Source of the DNA: Cellulophaga sp. HaHa_2_95
GTDB taxonomy: Bacteria > Bacteroidota > Bacteroidia > Flavobacteriales > Flavobacteriaceae
NCBI RefSeq assembly: GCF_019278565.1
Contig: NZ_CP058988.1
Span: forward strand, 3,286,001-3,350,000
DNA length: 64,000 nucleotides
Direction: 5' to 3'
How positions within the stretch are numbered: the stretch's first letter is position 1; each line of letters opens with the position of its first letter. Both the position numbers and the translations under genes were made by a program. This document shows, in pieces, positions 35,819 through 44,636 of this stretch. Under the pieces are notes generated by a model. The model searched no databases and had not been told where the DNA came from. It worked only from the letters and a program-made list of their open reading frames with translations.

Positions 35819-36739
35819 TTAAAAGAATCTTGGGGATAATGCTCTCTTATTACGATCAAAAATGCTATATTTTAATATAATCTCATGAGAGCCATCATTG
35901 TAATTATTCAGATCTGTAAGCGTATAATCATAGGCGTATCCTACAAAAAATTTCTCTGATATGTTAAACCCAGCTAAAGCACTTAAAGCATCATCATACC
36001 TATAGGCAAGTCCTAAACTTAATTTTTCATTGATCAAAAAATTTCCAGAAACATCTACCGTTAAAGGAGCTCCAGCAACATGCTTCGTTAACACTGTGGG
36101 TTTGAATTTTAAGCGTTCTGATAAATCAAAAACATAACCTCCCATGAAATAATACTGACTTTTTCTATTGGTAATTAACTCATTATCATCAAAAATTTGA
36201 GAATTTAAAATATTCTGAGTAGACAAACCTGCATACCAATTTGTACTATAAAAAAAGGCTCCGAGCCCAAGAATAGGCCTTGTTGAATTTAGGTTTTCTT
36301 GAAACAAGGGGTCTTGATCATTCTCGTAAATGCCTTTAGAATAATCTATATTTAAAAGGTTAACACCTGCGTTTACCCCTAGAGATAACTTGGTATAATA
36401 GCCTGTTTGTATTTCGTAAGCAAAATTTCCATTAATTTCTATAGCATTAGAAGCTCCTAAATTATCGTTGGTAGCGCTAAGCCCTAGCCCTATATGCTCT
36501 TTTAATTTACCATGAATAGAAAATGCTTGGTTCTCAGGAGACCCATCTATACCCACCCATTGTGAGCGGTGTAATAATAATGCTTCAATTTTAGAACTGG
36601 TACCTGTGTAGCCAGAGTTTAAAACCATGGTATTATACATGTACTGCGTATACTGAGGTGGCTGCTGCGCAAACACTAGATACACAGGTACCAGAAAACA
36701 AAAGAGTAACAGTTTTGTAGGTATTTGAAATGCGTTCAT
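35819..36739 (-). CDS. PorP/SprF-family T9SS outer membrane protein
   Basis: 306 residues, signal peptide ending near FAQQ. Signatures of the PorP/SprF family: YTQYMYNTMVLNSGYTG near the start, HRSQWVGIDGSPENQAFSIHG, repeated beta-barrel strands, and GYAYDYTLTDLNNYNDGSHEIILKY near the end. SprF-like proteins are needed to move their paired type B adhesin to the surface; the partner here is the gene directly upstream. A run of eight G (plus strand) lies in the 58-bp gap before it. Confidence 0.88.
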   Translation of the reverse strand: MNAFQIPTKLLLFCFLVPVYLVFAQQPPQYTQYMYNTMVLNSGYTGTSSKIEALLLHRSQWVGIDGSPENQAFSIHGKLKEHIGLGLSATNDNLGASNAIEINGNFAYEIQTGYYTKLSLGVNAGVNLLNIDYSKGIYENDQDPLFQENLNSTRPILGLGAFFYSTNWYAGLSTQNILNSQIFDDNELITNRKSQYYFMGGYVFDLSERLKFKPTVLTKHVAGAPLTVDVSGNFLINEKLSLGLAYRYDDALSALAGFNISEKFFVGYAYDYTLTDLNNYNDGSHEIILKYSIFDRNKRALSPRFF

Positions 36740-36784
36740 GAGTATTGATTTTGGTAAAACTTAAATTTTGAAACTGATGGAAAA

Positions 36785-36792
36785 GGGGGGGG
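36785..36792. repeat. Homopolymer G8 tract (C8 on coding strand)
   Basis: Eight consecutive G on the plus strand between the adhesin stop codon and the SprF-like start, in otherwise AT-rich DNA. Such tracts are prone to slippage; being intergenic, it could only change spacing or RNA structure. Confidence 0.5.
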
Positions 36793-36797
36793 ATTTA

Positions 36798-39700
36798 TTA
36801 TCGAACCAATTGTAACCATCCCATCAGGTCCTGTTCTAATTCTGGAATATTGATCACATAGTAGTACGTTCCTGAAGGCAAATCATCTCCAGAATTGAGA
36901 ACGCCCGAAACTGTAGCAATACCATTCCAATCATTTTGATAGTTTTCGGTTTCGAAAACAAGATTTCCATTACGGTTATAAATTTGTACTCTAGAAGAAT
37001 AGTTCAGAATTCCTTTCACTACAAAATAATCGTTAAAACCATCATTATTCGGAGAAAACTCATTATAAACCAATATCCCAAATTCTTCACCCAATACCTC
37101 GCCACACGTGATTGTAGACACGGTCTCACTCACACTTGCACCACATCCTGTTGTATTTTCATAAGAAACACGAAGTGAGGTCTCTTCTAAATCATCCCAC
37201 AAAATTGAAATAAAATTATCTGTACTTGTACCACCTTCAGCGATGGTACCTCCAAACACTTCCCATACATAGTTTTGACGGTTATCTTCTGTAGTGTAAC
37301 GGTATTCTCGATCTATACAAACCTCTTCGCGTTCTCCTGTGATTGTTGCAATGTCTGATGCTAGGATACTTACGTTGATAATTAATCGTTCTGAACTTTC
37401 ACAGCCATCTACAACAGCAGCAACAAAATAAGTACCTGCCATTAACGGACTAGTGGGATCTAGAACAGTACCTTCCGTTTCGCTATCATAAAAAACTACG
37501 TCGGTTTCATTTACTTGTAGATCACCAATTGTAGCCTCACTACTTTCACAAAATTCTTGGTTAATTTCAGAAGTTGTAGGAGCAGGAACACTACGAATCC
37601 CAACGGTAATCTGCACTCTTGGTAAAATGGAATTTGGAATATCTAAAATACCAGCAAAATATACACTTCCGTCTACCAAAGGCGTATTTAGATCTGCTGC
37701 TACATTTATATCTAGAGCATCAAAAAGAGATAAATTAGAGTCTATAATTAAATCTGCTAAAGTTGGATTATCAGATGCACAAAACTCTTGAAAAGTTGCA
37801 TTTACATTTATATCTGGTAAATCTATAAGTACATTTCCTGAAGTAGTACAGACACCACCTTCTACAAATACATCAAGGATATGATCTAAATCACTTACCA
37901 AATCGATTCCGTCTACCGTAATAGTAAAATTTAAATCGGTATCTAAAACACCTGTATATAAAGTATTATTCACCAAAAGATTGATAACATCTCCTGCAAC
38001 GACGTCGCCTGTTACTGCTCCAGCAATAGTGGTGGCACTTTCAGCGCCAAAAAATCCAATTAATTCATCTAATAAAACGATTCCAGAATCTATATCAATA
38101 TTTACTTCAGCACTGGTATTAGAATCTACAATAGTTACTTGAACTTCTTTTAAGTCTCCTGCCACATTCTCACAACCTGCACTTGCTTCTTCTAAACTTA
38201 CATAATAAGTATATGGACTATTTGCTTCGTCTAAACCTGTAATCGTTAAGCTTCCATCAATAGCACTAATGGCATAGTTTACATCGCCATCTTCCATGCC
38301 ATCCGTAATTTCCATCGTTTTATTCTGATCAAAATACCAAGAATATTCACCTTGAATAGCGCTGGAAGGATGCAAAACAACAGCACTGGATGAGCATAGC
38401 GGAAACTCATTACCAGAAACACTAATATCATCTGCTGTAGGAATAGCTGCTACCGTTACAGGCACTCCTACCCTCGGAGATTCTATTGAACACCCTGGTG
38501 TGGCTGCCGCCACATAATAGATTTGATCTTCTACTAACGTTGGTGTGGTATATACATCTCCTGAATTTAAAGTGACCAATAAATTCCCTCCAACCGCCGC
38601 ATCATACCAACGTAATTCTGAAGTACTATCTTGCGTATTGGCGACCAAATTAGCCGATGATCCTTCACAAATTGCTACTGAGGTTGATGACGCATCTAAA
38701 TTAGGTACTGCTGGCGCTAGAAATACTTCATAAACATTCATATTCTGAGGTAGAGAAACATTTAATAAAGACGATAACCCGAGGGTAACTTTATCGATGC
38801 TCGTGCCAGGATTAAAACTAAAGGTAGTGGCCTCTCCACTTTGTAAAAGAGTTATAATATCTAAACTTAATAAGGAAGTTAGTGAATCTGAGAACTCTTC
38901 GTTCGCTCCATTCACGCCGGTTACAGAAATATTATCCAGAATACCTAGCTGCAGTAAAGAAGGGTTTATAGCCATGGTCATATAAATTTGATCTGTAGGA
39001 TTAGACACCGTATCAAAATAAAATGTCTGCGCTATGGTACCTGTTACCGCCAATATTCCTAGACTTAATTCTGAAGCGGTATTAGGATCGCCGTCCATCG
39101 CTAATTCTGGGTTAGTAACTCCTGCTCCTCCTAAATTCAATAAATCTAAACTAAGACCACTTCCATCAAAAGAAGTAAACGATGGACTACCACAATTTAC
39201 GGTACCCTCACCATGAAAGGCACCAAAAACAGTCAAATTTTTTGTATTGTTGACCCCTATTAAAGAACCTAAATTATTTGTTAACCGGAGTCTATCATAA
39301 GCAAGGTTTGGTGTCATTGCTACAAAATAATCACCAGTTTCATCTATAACAATTCGCGAAGATGCTGAAGCAAAATTAGTGGCATTATTTGTATTGGCTT
39401 GTAATATGGTAGTAGCACCATTCTTAGCTTCTACCGTAAATTCCTGATTTCCTAATAGCACTGTACCACCTAGGTTTGCTAGTAAATTGCCTAAATTACC
39501 TCCTAGTAAAAATGGAAGTAATTCGTCTTCAGAATCTATCTTTATATAACTAGTAGTATTTGCCTGTAGTGGAACAGCATAGCGCAATTCTAAATGTCCA
39601 GCATATGCTCCTAATCCTAAAGCCAAACCGGAACTAGCTCTGACGATAGCACTCGTATTTAAGTCTTGATCCGTACTATTTATAGCGCTATCTACATTAC

Positions 39701-39821
39701 TTTCACTAGCTACCACAGTAGCATAGGTTCTGTTCTGTGAAATAACGGATTGAAGTGATAAAAAAAAGAGAATTAAAAGCCCATTATAAAGCTTTTTTCT
39801 TAAGAGTAGAGATGTAGCCAT
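36798..39821 (-). CDS. T9SS type B adhesin-like surface protein
   Basis: 1007 residues: signal peptide (to about residue 29), a strand-rich N-terminal region (30-370), several Ig-like modules with paired Cys (for example ICEGSSANLVA, CSSSAVVLHPSS and the FCxSxxxTxxDL elements), and a C-terminal gliding-motility-associated (CHU_C, type B sorting) domain: VYNEFSPNNDGFNDYFVV, IYNRNGNLVFE, LPSGTYYYVIN, GWLQLVR. Probably displayed at the surface through the T9SS with the SprF-like protein encoded next. The regulator site cluster at 39841-39900 lies just upstream. Confidence 0.85.
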   Translation of the reverse strand: MATSLLLRKKLYNGLLILFFLSLQSVISQNRTYATVVASESNVDSAINSTDQDLNTSAIVRASSGLALGLGAYAGHLELRYAVPLQANTTSYIKIDSEDELLPFLLGGNLGNLLANLGGTVLLGNQEFTVEAKNGATTILQANTNNATNFASASSRIVIDETGDYFVAMTPNLAYDRLRLTNNLGSLIGVNNTKNLTVFGAFHGEGTVNCGSPSFTSFDGSGLSLDLLNLGGAGVTNPELAMDGDPNTASELSLGILAVTGTIAQTFYFDTVSNPTDQIYMTMAINPSLLQLGILDNISVTGVNGANEEFSDSLTSLLSLDIITLLQSGEATTFSFNPGTSIDKVTLGLSSLLNVSLPQNMNVYEVFLAPAVPNLDASSTSVAICEGSSANLVANTQDSTSELRWYDAAVGGNLLVTLNSGDVYTTPTLVEDQIYYVAAATPGCSIESPRVGVPVTVAAIPTADDISVSGNEFPLCSSSAVVLHPSSAIQGEYSWYFDQNKTMEITDGMEDGDVNYAISAIDGSLTITGLDEANSPYTYYVSLEEASAGCENVAGDLKEVQVTIVDSNTSAEVNIDIDSGIVLLDELIGFFGAESATTIAGAVTGDVVAGDVINLLVNNTLYTGVLDTDLNFTITVDGIDLVSDLDHILDVFVEGGVCTTSGNVLIDLPDINVNATFQEFCASDNPTLADLIIDSNLSLFDALDINVAADLNTPLVDGSVYFAGILDIPNSILPRVQITVGIRSVPAPTTSEINQEFCESSEATIGDLQVNETDVVFYDSETEGTVLDPTSPLMAGTYFVAAVVDGCESSERLIINVSILASDIATITGEREEVCIDREYRYTTEDNRQNYVWEVFGGTIAEGGTSTDNFISILWDDLEETSLRVSYENTTGCGASVSETVSTITCGEVLGEEFGILVYNEFSPNNDGFNDYFVVKGILNYSSRVQIYNRNGNLVFETENYQNDWNGIATVSGVLNSGDDLPSGTYYYVINIPELEQDLMGWLQLVR

Positions 39822-39840
39822 ATGAAAAGTTTTAAATTAA

Positions 39841-39900
39841 ACTTTGTAAGTTTTAGACTACAATTATATAATTTTGTAAGATTTTTATTACAATATATTA
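39841..39900 (-). promoter_or_regulatory. Two tandem 30-bp units with TTGTA/TACAA arms
   Basis: Two back-to-back 30-bp units, about 70 percent alike, directly upstream of the adhesin gene. Each has an inverted repeat: TTGTA-N10-TACAA in the first, TTGTAA-N8-TTACAA in the second. A looser third TTGTAA is at about 39931. Three helical turns apart, they look like tandem operators of a dimeric regulator. The rest of the 322-bp gap (39901-40143) has no gene; it carries one TTTCATCGAAA on the minus strand at about 39907-39917. Confidence 0.4.
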
Positions 39901-40143
39901 TACGATTTCGATGAAATGCACGGCAATATGTTGTAAAATGTTACTTATTTGTGGTGAAAGTAAATTTGAAAAGGTTTTAATGACGAAAATTAGTAACAAA
40001 GATTCCTATAAATTAACGAATTTATCAAAAATTAACGTGTAATATGATATTATAATAATTTAGCAACACTATTATAGTAAAATTGATTTTTGGAATTCTA
40101 TCTAAAAAATAGGCTCCTATTATTAGTGTTTTAGTATTCGCTT

Positions 40144-40626
40144 TTATTTGTAAAATAATTGTGTAAAATATAGAACTCCATCAGCATCTTCTTCTACACT
40201 AATAGCGGTATAGGTAAAATCGCCTTCCATAACCTTTTTATGAGTAGGACTATTGATCCAAGCATTTACAACACCTCTAGCCGTTGTAAAATCTTTACCT
40301 ACATTCTCTGAAACGAAATTGGCATCTGCTTTAATCGTTAAATCCGCAGATCTACTATTAAAATTGTCATGACTTATTTCACCTTGCGTAATCATATATT
40401 CATTATGGGATACTGCAAAATCATATGCTACTGCGCCAAAAAGAACTGCCTCTAAACCTTCAGAAACTCTATATTCATTTACTAACTCTAAAACTTCTTC
40501 TTCAATAGTTGAAATAGAAACATTTTCATATATAGCTACTTCCTGTTCTTGGGTAGCTGTTGAACACGATGTTAATGTGAATAAAGAAGCAAGGAAAGCG
40601 ATTGATAAAAATTTAATTCTAAACAT
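40144..40626 (-). CDS. CAP (SCP/PR1) domain lipoprotein
   Basis: About 160 residues from the ATG at 40626, chosen because it opens a clean lipoprotein signal (FRIKFLSIAFLASLFTLTSC); an upstream in-frame ATG at 40758 adds non-signal sequence. The CAP domain shows LELVNEYRVSEGL, FAVSHNEYMITQGEISHDNF, ADANFVSENVG and WINSPTHKKVMEGDFTYTAI, with the two His that bind metal in CAP proteins. Extracytoplasmic, function unknown in bacteria. TAAATTTG and a TCATCG cluster lie upstream. Confidence 0.85.
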   Translation of the reverse strand: MFRIKFLSIAFLASLFTLTSCSTATQEQEVAIYENVSISTIEEEVLELVNEYRVSEGLEAVLFGAVAYDFAVSHNEYMITQGEISHDNFNSRSADLTIKADANFVSENVGKDFTTARGVVNAWINSPTHKKVMEGDFTYTAISVEEDADGVLYFTQLFYK

Positions 40627-40755
40627 AAAATACTTATTTCTGTAGGTTAATTCCACTACAAAGAAACGTCCTATTTCAATATTTGTAAGCGTAAAACACA
40701 CGAATGGACCGTTATAGTCGACGAGTAGTAATAAACTGTATTTCAGTGTTATACA

Positions 40756-40763
40756 CAAATTTA
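40756..40763 (-). promoter_or_regulatory. -7 box upstream of the CAP gene (TAAATTTG)
   Basis: An exact TAnnTTTG on the minus strand, about 130 bp before the CAP start codon, implying a leader of roughly 120 nt. The TCATCG motifs begin 9 bp further upstream. Confidence 0.45.
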
Positions 40764-40771
40764 AAGAGGTG

Positions 40772-40865
40772 ATTCATCGTCTTTAAAATGACTTTTAACC
40801 ATAAAAAAACCACTCATCGTACGCAAGCTGTTATTCATCGTTAGAAGCATAGAAGACCTCATCGA
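40772..40865. promoter_or_regulatory. Cluster of four TTCATCG-type motifs
   Basis: ATTCATCGT (40772), ACTCATCGT (40812), ATTCATCGT (40833) and CCTCATCGA (40857), all in the same orientation, spaced 40, 21 and 24 bp. Spacing of about 21 bp is typical for LytTR-type paired sites. The cluster lies upstream of the CAP gene -7 box; the orientation is opposite to the gene. Confidence 0.4.
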
Positions 40866-40906
40866 TAAGGCTACCAAATTTTCCGTTCAAAAGAAAGAAA
40901 ATGAAA

Positions 40907-40946
40907 AAAGGTTACCTGTAGCATTCTTAAAATACAAGTAACCTTT
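40907..40946 (-). terminator. Terminator of the MbnPH-like operon
   Basis: 14-bp stem with one mismatch (AAAGGTTACCTGTA / TACAAGTAACCTTT, plus strand), followed on the minus strand by a T-run. It lies just past the stop at 40973. Confidence 0.75.
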
Positions 40947-40972
40947 GTAAGACAACTAGAAAAATACTAGGT

Positions 40973-42010
40973 CTAAAAATTTACATTTAAGTAAATAGAT
41001 AACCTATTTTTTAGTTCCACTTTGTCATTATTTAAATTTTGACTAATAGGCAACATCGAAACAACTCCTAATGCATACCTACTATAAGACGCTTCTAAGC
41101 TTACTTTTCCTAGAAAAATATCGCCCTTAGTATTTGCTACCTCTTCTCCGTATTCTTTATTCGTTTCATAAAGCTCTCCTGCAACACCAATTATAGGTGT
41201 AATGGTGAAATTATTTGCTGGATAATACGTTTTAAAGGCGTTAACCGCATAGTTAAACTGATTCCCAAACTGGTACTCTTTTGGATTCTCTGTTTTAAGG
41301 GAATAGTTAAAAAGAGTACTAATCCCCCAGTTTCTATAATTAAAACCATAATTAGCGGCCAGTACATAATCCCAGCTTCCATTCCCTAACTGAAAACTAG
41401 GGTTAACACTACCGGTATTATTTGCCTTATCAAATGTTCCTGTAGGTATTTTTACCCCACCTCCTACTTGTACATAATGTTCTGGAGCTATAGCTACAAT
41501 ACTATCTGGTCTTACTTTTAATACATTATACATTGCCAAAACACTTACATCTCCTAAACCATTAATATGCTGGGTGGTATTGTCCGAAAATTTTCTGCTG
41601 TGAAACTGATAAGGGACAATCACATTTACCACTGTTCTATTTGATACTGGAAAATTACCCCACAACTGCATGGTATTAAAATTTTCATCGATCCATGGAG
41701 AGTCATTAAAAATTCCGTCTCTAGAGCGGTACTGTTGCCCGATGTATCTTACGCCTATAAAATTATTATTTAAGCCAGTGCCATAGCCCATACTGCCGCC
41801 ACTGCTCCCGCAACCGCAGGTGTCACAAAAATCATATACATTATCTAAGACATGAAAATGTCCTAAACATGTTATTGGATCTGGATCTTCCCCAGGAAGT
41901 TTGTCATTAGCTAAAGCCTCTGAAAAACCAAATATGCTAAATAAAAATGCTATGTATACGTACTGTAATCTAAAATTCTGCAAATCGTTCATCATCAATA
42001 TATTCTTCAT
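40973..42010 (-). CDS. Outer membrane beta-barrel protein of the MbnPH-like operon
   Basis: 345 residues. An N-terminal signal (YIAFLFSIFGFSEALA) is followed by a Cys-rich plug-like segment (DFCDTCGCGSSGGSMGYG, about residues 60-77) and then about a dozen amphipathic strands (NFIGVRYIGQQYRS, VVNVIVPYQFHSR, VQVGGGVKIPTG) ending in the aromatic NVNF. This is a small outer-membrane porin or transporter pattern. The CxxCxC segment could hold copper. Its start overlaps the end of the MbnH-like gene by 41 bp, so the two are translationally coupled. Confidence 0.65.
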   Translation of the reverse strand: MKNILMMNDLQNFRLQYVYIAFLFSIFGFSEALANDKLPGEDPDPITCLGHFHVLDNVYDFCDTCGCGSSGGSMGYGTGLNNNFIGVRYIGQQYRSRDGIFNDSPWIDENFNTMQLWGNFPVSNRTVVNVIVPYQFHSRKFSDNTTQHINGLGDVSVLAMYNVLKVRPDSIVAIAPEHYVQVGGGVKIPTGTFDKANNTGSVNPSFQLGNGSWDYVLAANYGFNYRNWGISTLFNYSLKTENPKEYQFGNQFNYAVNAFKTYYPANNFTITPIIGVAGELYETNKEYGEEVANTKGDIFLGKVSLEASYSRYALGVVSMLPISQNLNNDKVELKNRLSIYLNVNF

Positions 42011-43007
42011 CTGTTAATGTATTTAAAAAAGCAACTAGCGCTATCTTATCCGTATCAGATAATGATATTCCTATAGCATCGTTATGCTGAAGTTCTGGAT
42101 CTAAGGTAGCAGATGCCACTACTCCATCGGTATAGAAGTCCAATACGGCTTCCAAACTCCCAAATCTTCCATCATGCATATAGGGTGCCGTTAATGCCAC
42201 ATTACGCAAGCTAGGCACTTTAAACTTGTATTTATCAACTTCCAAACTGGTGGCTAAATAGCGTCCGGTATCATTTAGTTTTGCATTGGGTGCCAAACCA
42301 TTATTCCTAAAGCTATTATCCGTAAACAAATCTGTAGCGTGGCAGGAAGCACAATTACTTTCAAAAACAGCCAAACCTTCTTGTTCGGCTGTAGACAGTG
42401 CAATACCATCTTCATTCCTAACATATTTATCATATTTAGAATTGGAAGAAACCATCATCACCATAAACTGAGATAAGGCTTTTAAAAAATATTCCATAGT
42501 AACTTCACCATCTACAAAAGCTTCCGAAAATAACTGTTGATACTCGATGTCTGCAGCTAATTTAGCAAGGACATTTGTCATCGTTTCATCCATTTCTACT
42601 GCATTGGTAATTGGAGCTATAGGAAAGAGATCTAAATGATCTATGGCACCGTCCCACATAAAATGCGACATATATGCCATATTTTGTATGGAAGGTGTAT
42701 TCCTTGTGCCCTCTAGATCATCTACTCCGTGACTAAATTGGTGTCCGTGATGCGTAAAAGCCGAATTCTGTTCATGACAAAATCCACAAGAAATATAGCC
42801 TACTCGTGACAGGTTTCCATCATAGAACAATTTCTTACCTAATTCAAACCCTATTTCCGTAGGTGGGTTTGCTTCTAAGTCATACACTAATGCTGGAAAA
42901 TTACTAGGCTGCTCAAAAACTAAAGCCTCGTTGACGGCAACATATTCGGCATCATTTGAACAAGAAAGAATCAGGAGCAAACTAAAAAAAATAAGTATTT
43001 TTTTCAT
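41970..43007 (-). CDS. MbnH/MauG-family di-heme c-type enzyme
   Basis: 345-residue lipoprotein (signal ending LLILSC16). Two heme c sites: CGFCH (Cys74-His78) and CASCH (Cys219-His223). The MauG-family segments ISCGFCHEQNSAFTHHG, TRNTPSIQNM, KVPSLRNVALTAPYMHDGRF and the C-terminal DTDKIALVAFLNTL are all present. In MbnH, the di-heme enzyme oxidises a Trp of its partner MbnP to kynurenine; the partner gene lies 59 bp upstream here. Cytochrome-c peroxidase activity is the alternative, but the gene pairing favours MbnH. Confidence 0.85.
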   Translation of the reverse strand: MKKILIFFSLLLILSCSNDAEYVAVNEALVFEQPSNFPALVYDLEANPPTEIGFELGKKLFYDGNLSRVGYISCGFCHEQNSAFTHHGHQFSHGVDDLEGTRNTPSIQNMAYMSHFMWDGAIDHLDLFPIAPITNAVEMDETMTNVLAKLAADIEYQQLFSEAFVDGEVTMEYFLKALSQFMVMMVSSNSKYDKYVRNEDGIALSTAEQEGLAVFESNCASCHATDLFTDNSFRNNGLAPNAKLNDTGRYLATSLEVDKYKFKVPSLRNVALTAPYMHDGRFGSLEAVLDFYTDGVVASATLDPELQHNDAIGISLSDTDKIALVAFLNTLTDEEYIDDERFAEF

Positions 43008-43066
43008 TGATATGCTATTAATACCTGCAATACAAGAACCGTATTGCAGGTAATTTATATGTTTTC

Positions 43067-43858
43067 TTAATGTCCGTTTCCGTTATGTACATGATCCACA
43101 GCAAACATCTCTGAAGCATTCACAGCTACTAACGGTGCTTTTTCTGCATCCGTCATTAAAATTGCTTTTTCGGATAACTTAAGATTATTGGTCGCCACTA
43201 AAATTTTCGAGGCATCTATTTTCAAATGAATGTTAGCGTCCATTTCATCACTTACCATTACAGTAGTTGGTAAAGCTAGACTAACTTCCTCATAATTTAC
43301 CAAATCTCCAATTCTACCTAAATGAACTTTAAAATCGGTTTCTTCTGTAACCGTTTCAGAAGTAAAAGTACCTTCATAATTGATATACTTGTAGCCAGCC
43401 GTCCATGACCATGTTAAATTATGTTCTTCTGCACGGGTCCATAAATCTCCCTGGCCCTCGCCGCCTTGTTGGTATTTCTCATCATCTATACCTACACCAA
43501 ATTTTAGGGTAGTATATTCTCCTGCAGGAATATTAGGTAAAGCGATATCTTCTAAATCTGCCTCTTGACTGATGATAAAATAACTATCATCTTTAGGAAA
43601 AACATATTCGTTTCCATCAACGTCTATTAAGCTAAAATTACTCACAATGTAGCTTAGGCGGGTTACCGTAAGTACTTCTCCATTAGTGTTTGCTGCATTC
43701 GTAGTTCCTAAAATTAGATCGTTCCCTGCGTATCCATTGTCAAAAGTTACCGAAACCTCTCCAGTTCCTGTTAATGTCATCGCATCATCATCGTCATTAT
43801 CACAAGAAATAGCAAGTATAGAAATCAGTGCCAGTAAGGCTATTTTAAAATTTTTCAT
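43067..43858 (-). CDS. MbnP-like copper-binding lipoprotein
   Basis: 263 residues, lipoprotein signal (ISILAISC19), then an acidic linker. The mature domain has the MbnP pattern: EVSVTFDNGYAG, a strand pair with LSYIVSNFSLIDVDGNEY, PAGEYTTLKFGVGID, and the Trp-rich segment LWTRAEEHNLTWSWTAGYKYINYEG (Trp140, Trp150, Trp152). The C-terminus is His-rich (VDHVHNGNGH). MbnP proteins bind copper after their MbnH partner converts a Trp to kynurenine. First gene upstream of the MbnH-like gene; no methanobactin precursor gene is visible near it. Confidence 0.8.
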   Translation of the reverse strand: MKNFKIALLALISILAISCDNDDDDAMTLTGTGEVSVTFDNGYAGNDLILGTTNAANTNGEVLTVTRLSYIVSNFSLIDVDGNEYVFPKDDSYFIISQEADLEDIALPNIPAGEYTTLKFGVGIDDEKYQQGGEGQGDLWTRAEEHNLTWSWTAGYKYINYEGTFTSETVTEETDFKVHLGRIGDLVNYEEVSLALPTTVMVSDEMDANIHLKIDASKILVATNNLKLSEKAILMTDAEKAPLVAVNASEMFAVDHVHNGNGH

Positions 43859-43884
43859 TTAATTATTTATTAAGAATATTGTGT

Positions 43885-43924
43885 AGGTGCGTATGGCGCT
43901 TATAGCGCTAACACCTCGTTTTTT
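43885..43924. other. Two-tier hairpin upstream of the MbnP-like gene
   Basis: Nested arms AGGTG...CACCT and GCGCT...AGCGC, followed on the plus strand by TCGTTTTTT. It lies 27 bp before the MbnP-like start, in its presumed leader. With no plus-strand gene to end, it may be a regulatory leader structure or the terminator of an antisense RNA. Confidence 0.35.
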
Positions 43925-44070
43925 AAGTATTAAAAAGTTTGAGTTTTAAATAAAACTAAGAAATAGAAAAGATTACAGCATATAACAATCCGTGCAGCAA
44001 AAAAAGCCAAAATGTGGATTCTCCTGTTGTTTGAATAAAAATGCTATCGTTATACTTCTATTAAAAAATA

Positions 44071-44436
44071 CTACGCAATAGGTGGCTTAATAAGGTTGTT
44101 GTAGAAATTAAATGAATATAAGGTTTCGCTATACATCATAGGTAAAACTATATATTCCGTTGTATTAGAAGCTGCATTAAAATCTGCAGTATACGTTGAA
44201 AAATAGACTAAAGAAAAAGCATTTTCAATAGGTGTTTTTTTATTTGCATCATTCGCTTTAGATTCCTCCGCTAATTTTGTCATTAAATAACATTTTCCAT
44301 TACAGTTTAGTTCTGGTTTTTCTTTATTAATACAAAGTACTTCAGAAATATAATCATAATTAAAAACATACTCCATTAACGGGAAAGTAGGTTTTAAGCA
44401 AATAAGAATTGCTATTATGATTAAACTGTGTTTCAT
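44071..44436 (-). CDS. Small exported Cys-motif protein upstream of mbnPH-like genes
   Basis: 121 residues with an N-terminal hydrophobic segment (HSLIIIAILICLKPTFPLM) and a conserved-looking Cys segment LCINKEKPELNCNGKCYLMTKLAE (Cys35, Cys45, Cys49). The rest is an unstructured linker and an aromatic tail. In my memory, small proteins with NCNGKCYL occur in Bacteroidota near metal-transport genes; the family has no clear name. It is on the same strand as the MbnP-like gene 212 bp upstream of it, so may be part of the same regulon rather than the same operon. Confidence 0.5.
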   Translation of the reverse strand: MKHSLIIIAILICLKPTFPLMEYVFNYDYISEVLCINKEKPELNCNGKCYLMTKLAEESKANDANKKTPIENAFSLVYFSTYTADFNAASNTTEYIVLPMMYSETLYSFNFYNNLIKPPIA

Positions 44437-44636
44437 CCTGCAAATATATGTTTGAAATAATTCTTCTCTAAATAATAAATCTTAATTTTTAGAATATTTT
44501 TAAGAAAATAAGCGAAACCTACAAATATATAAGCGACTTGAGATCAAGAACAGGTAAAGATTACACAGCCCTATAGCTATTATCTTTTAATTTTGTACAA
44601 AACCGATCAGAAATATTTCTGCTTGCATAACGTATA

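Noticed and set aside
38545..39216. Plus-strand frames inside the adhesin gene
   Set aside because: Antisense shadows of Ser/Thr/Gly-rich coding sequence.
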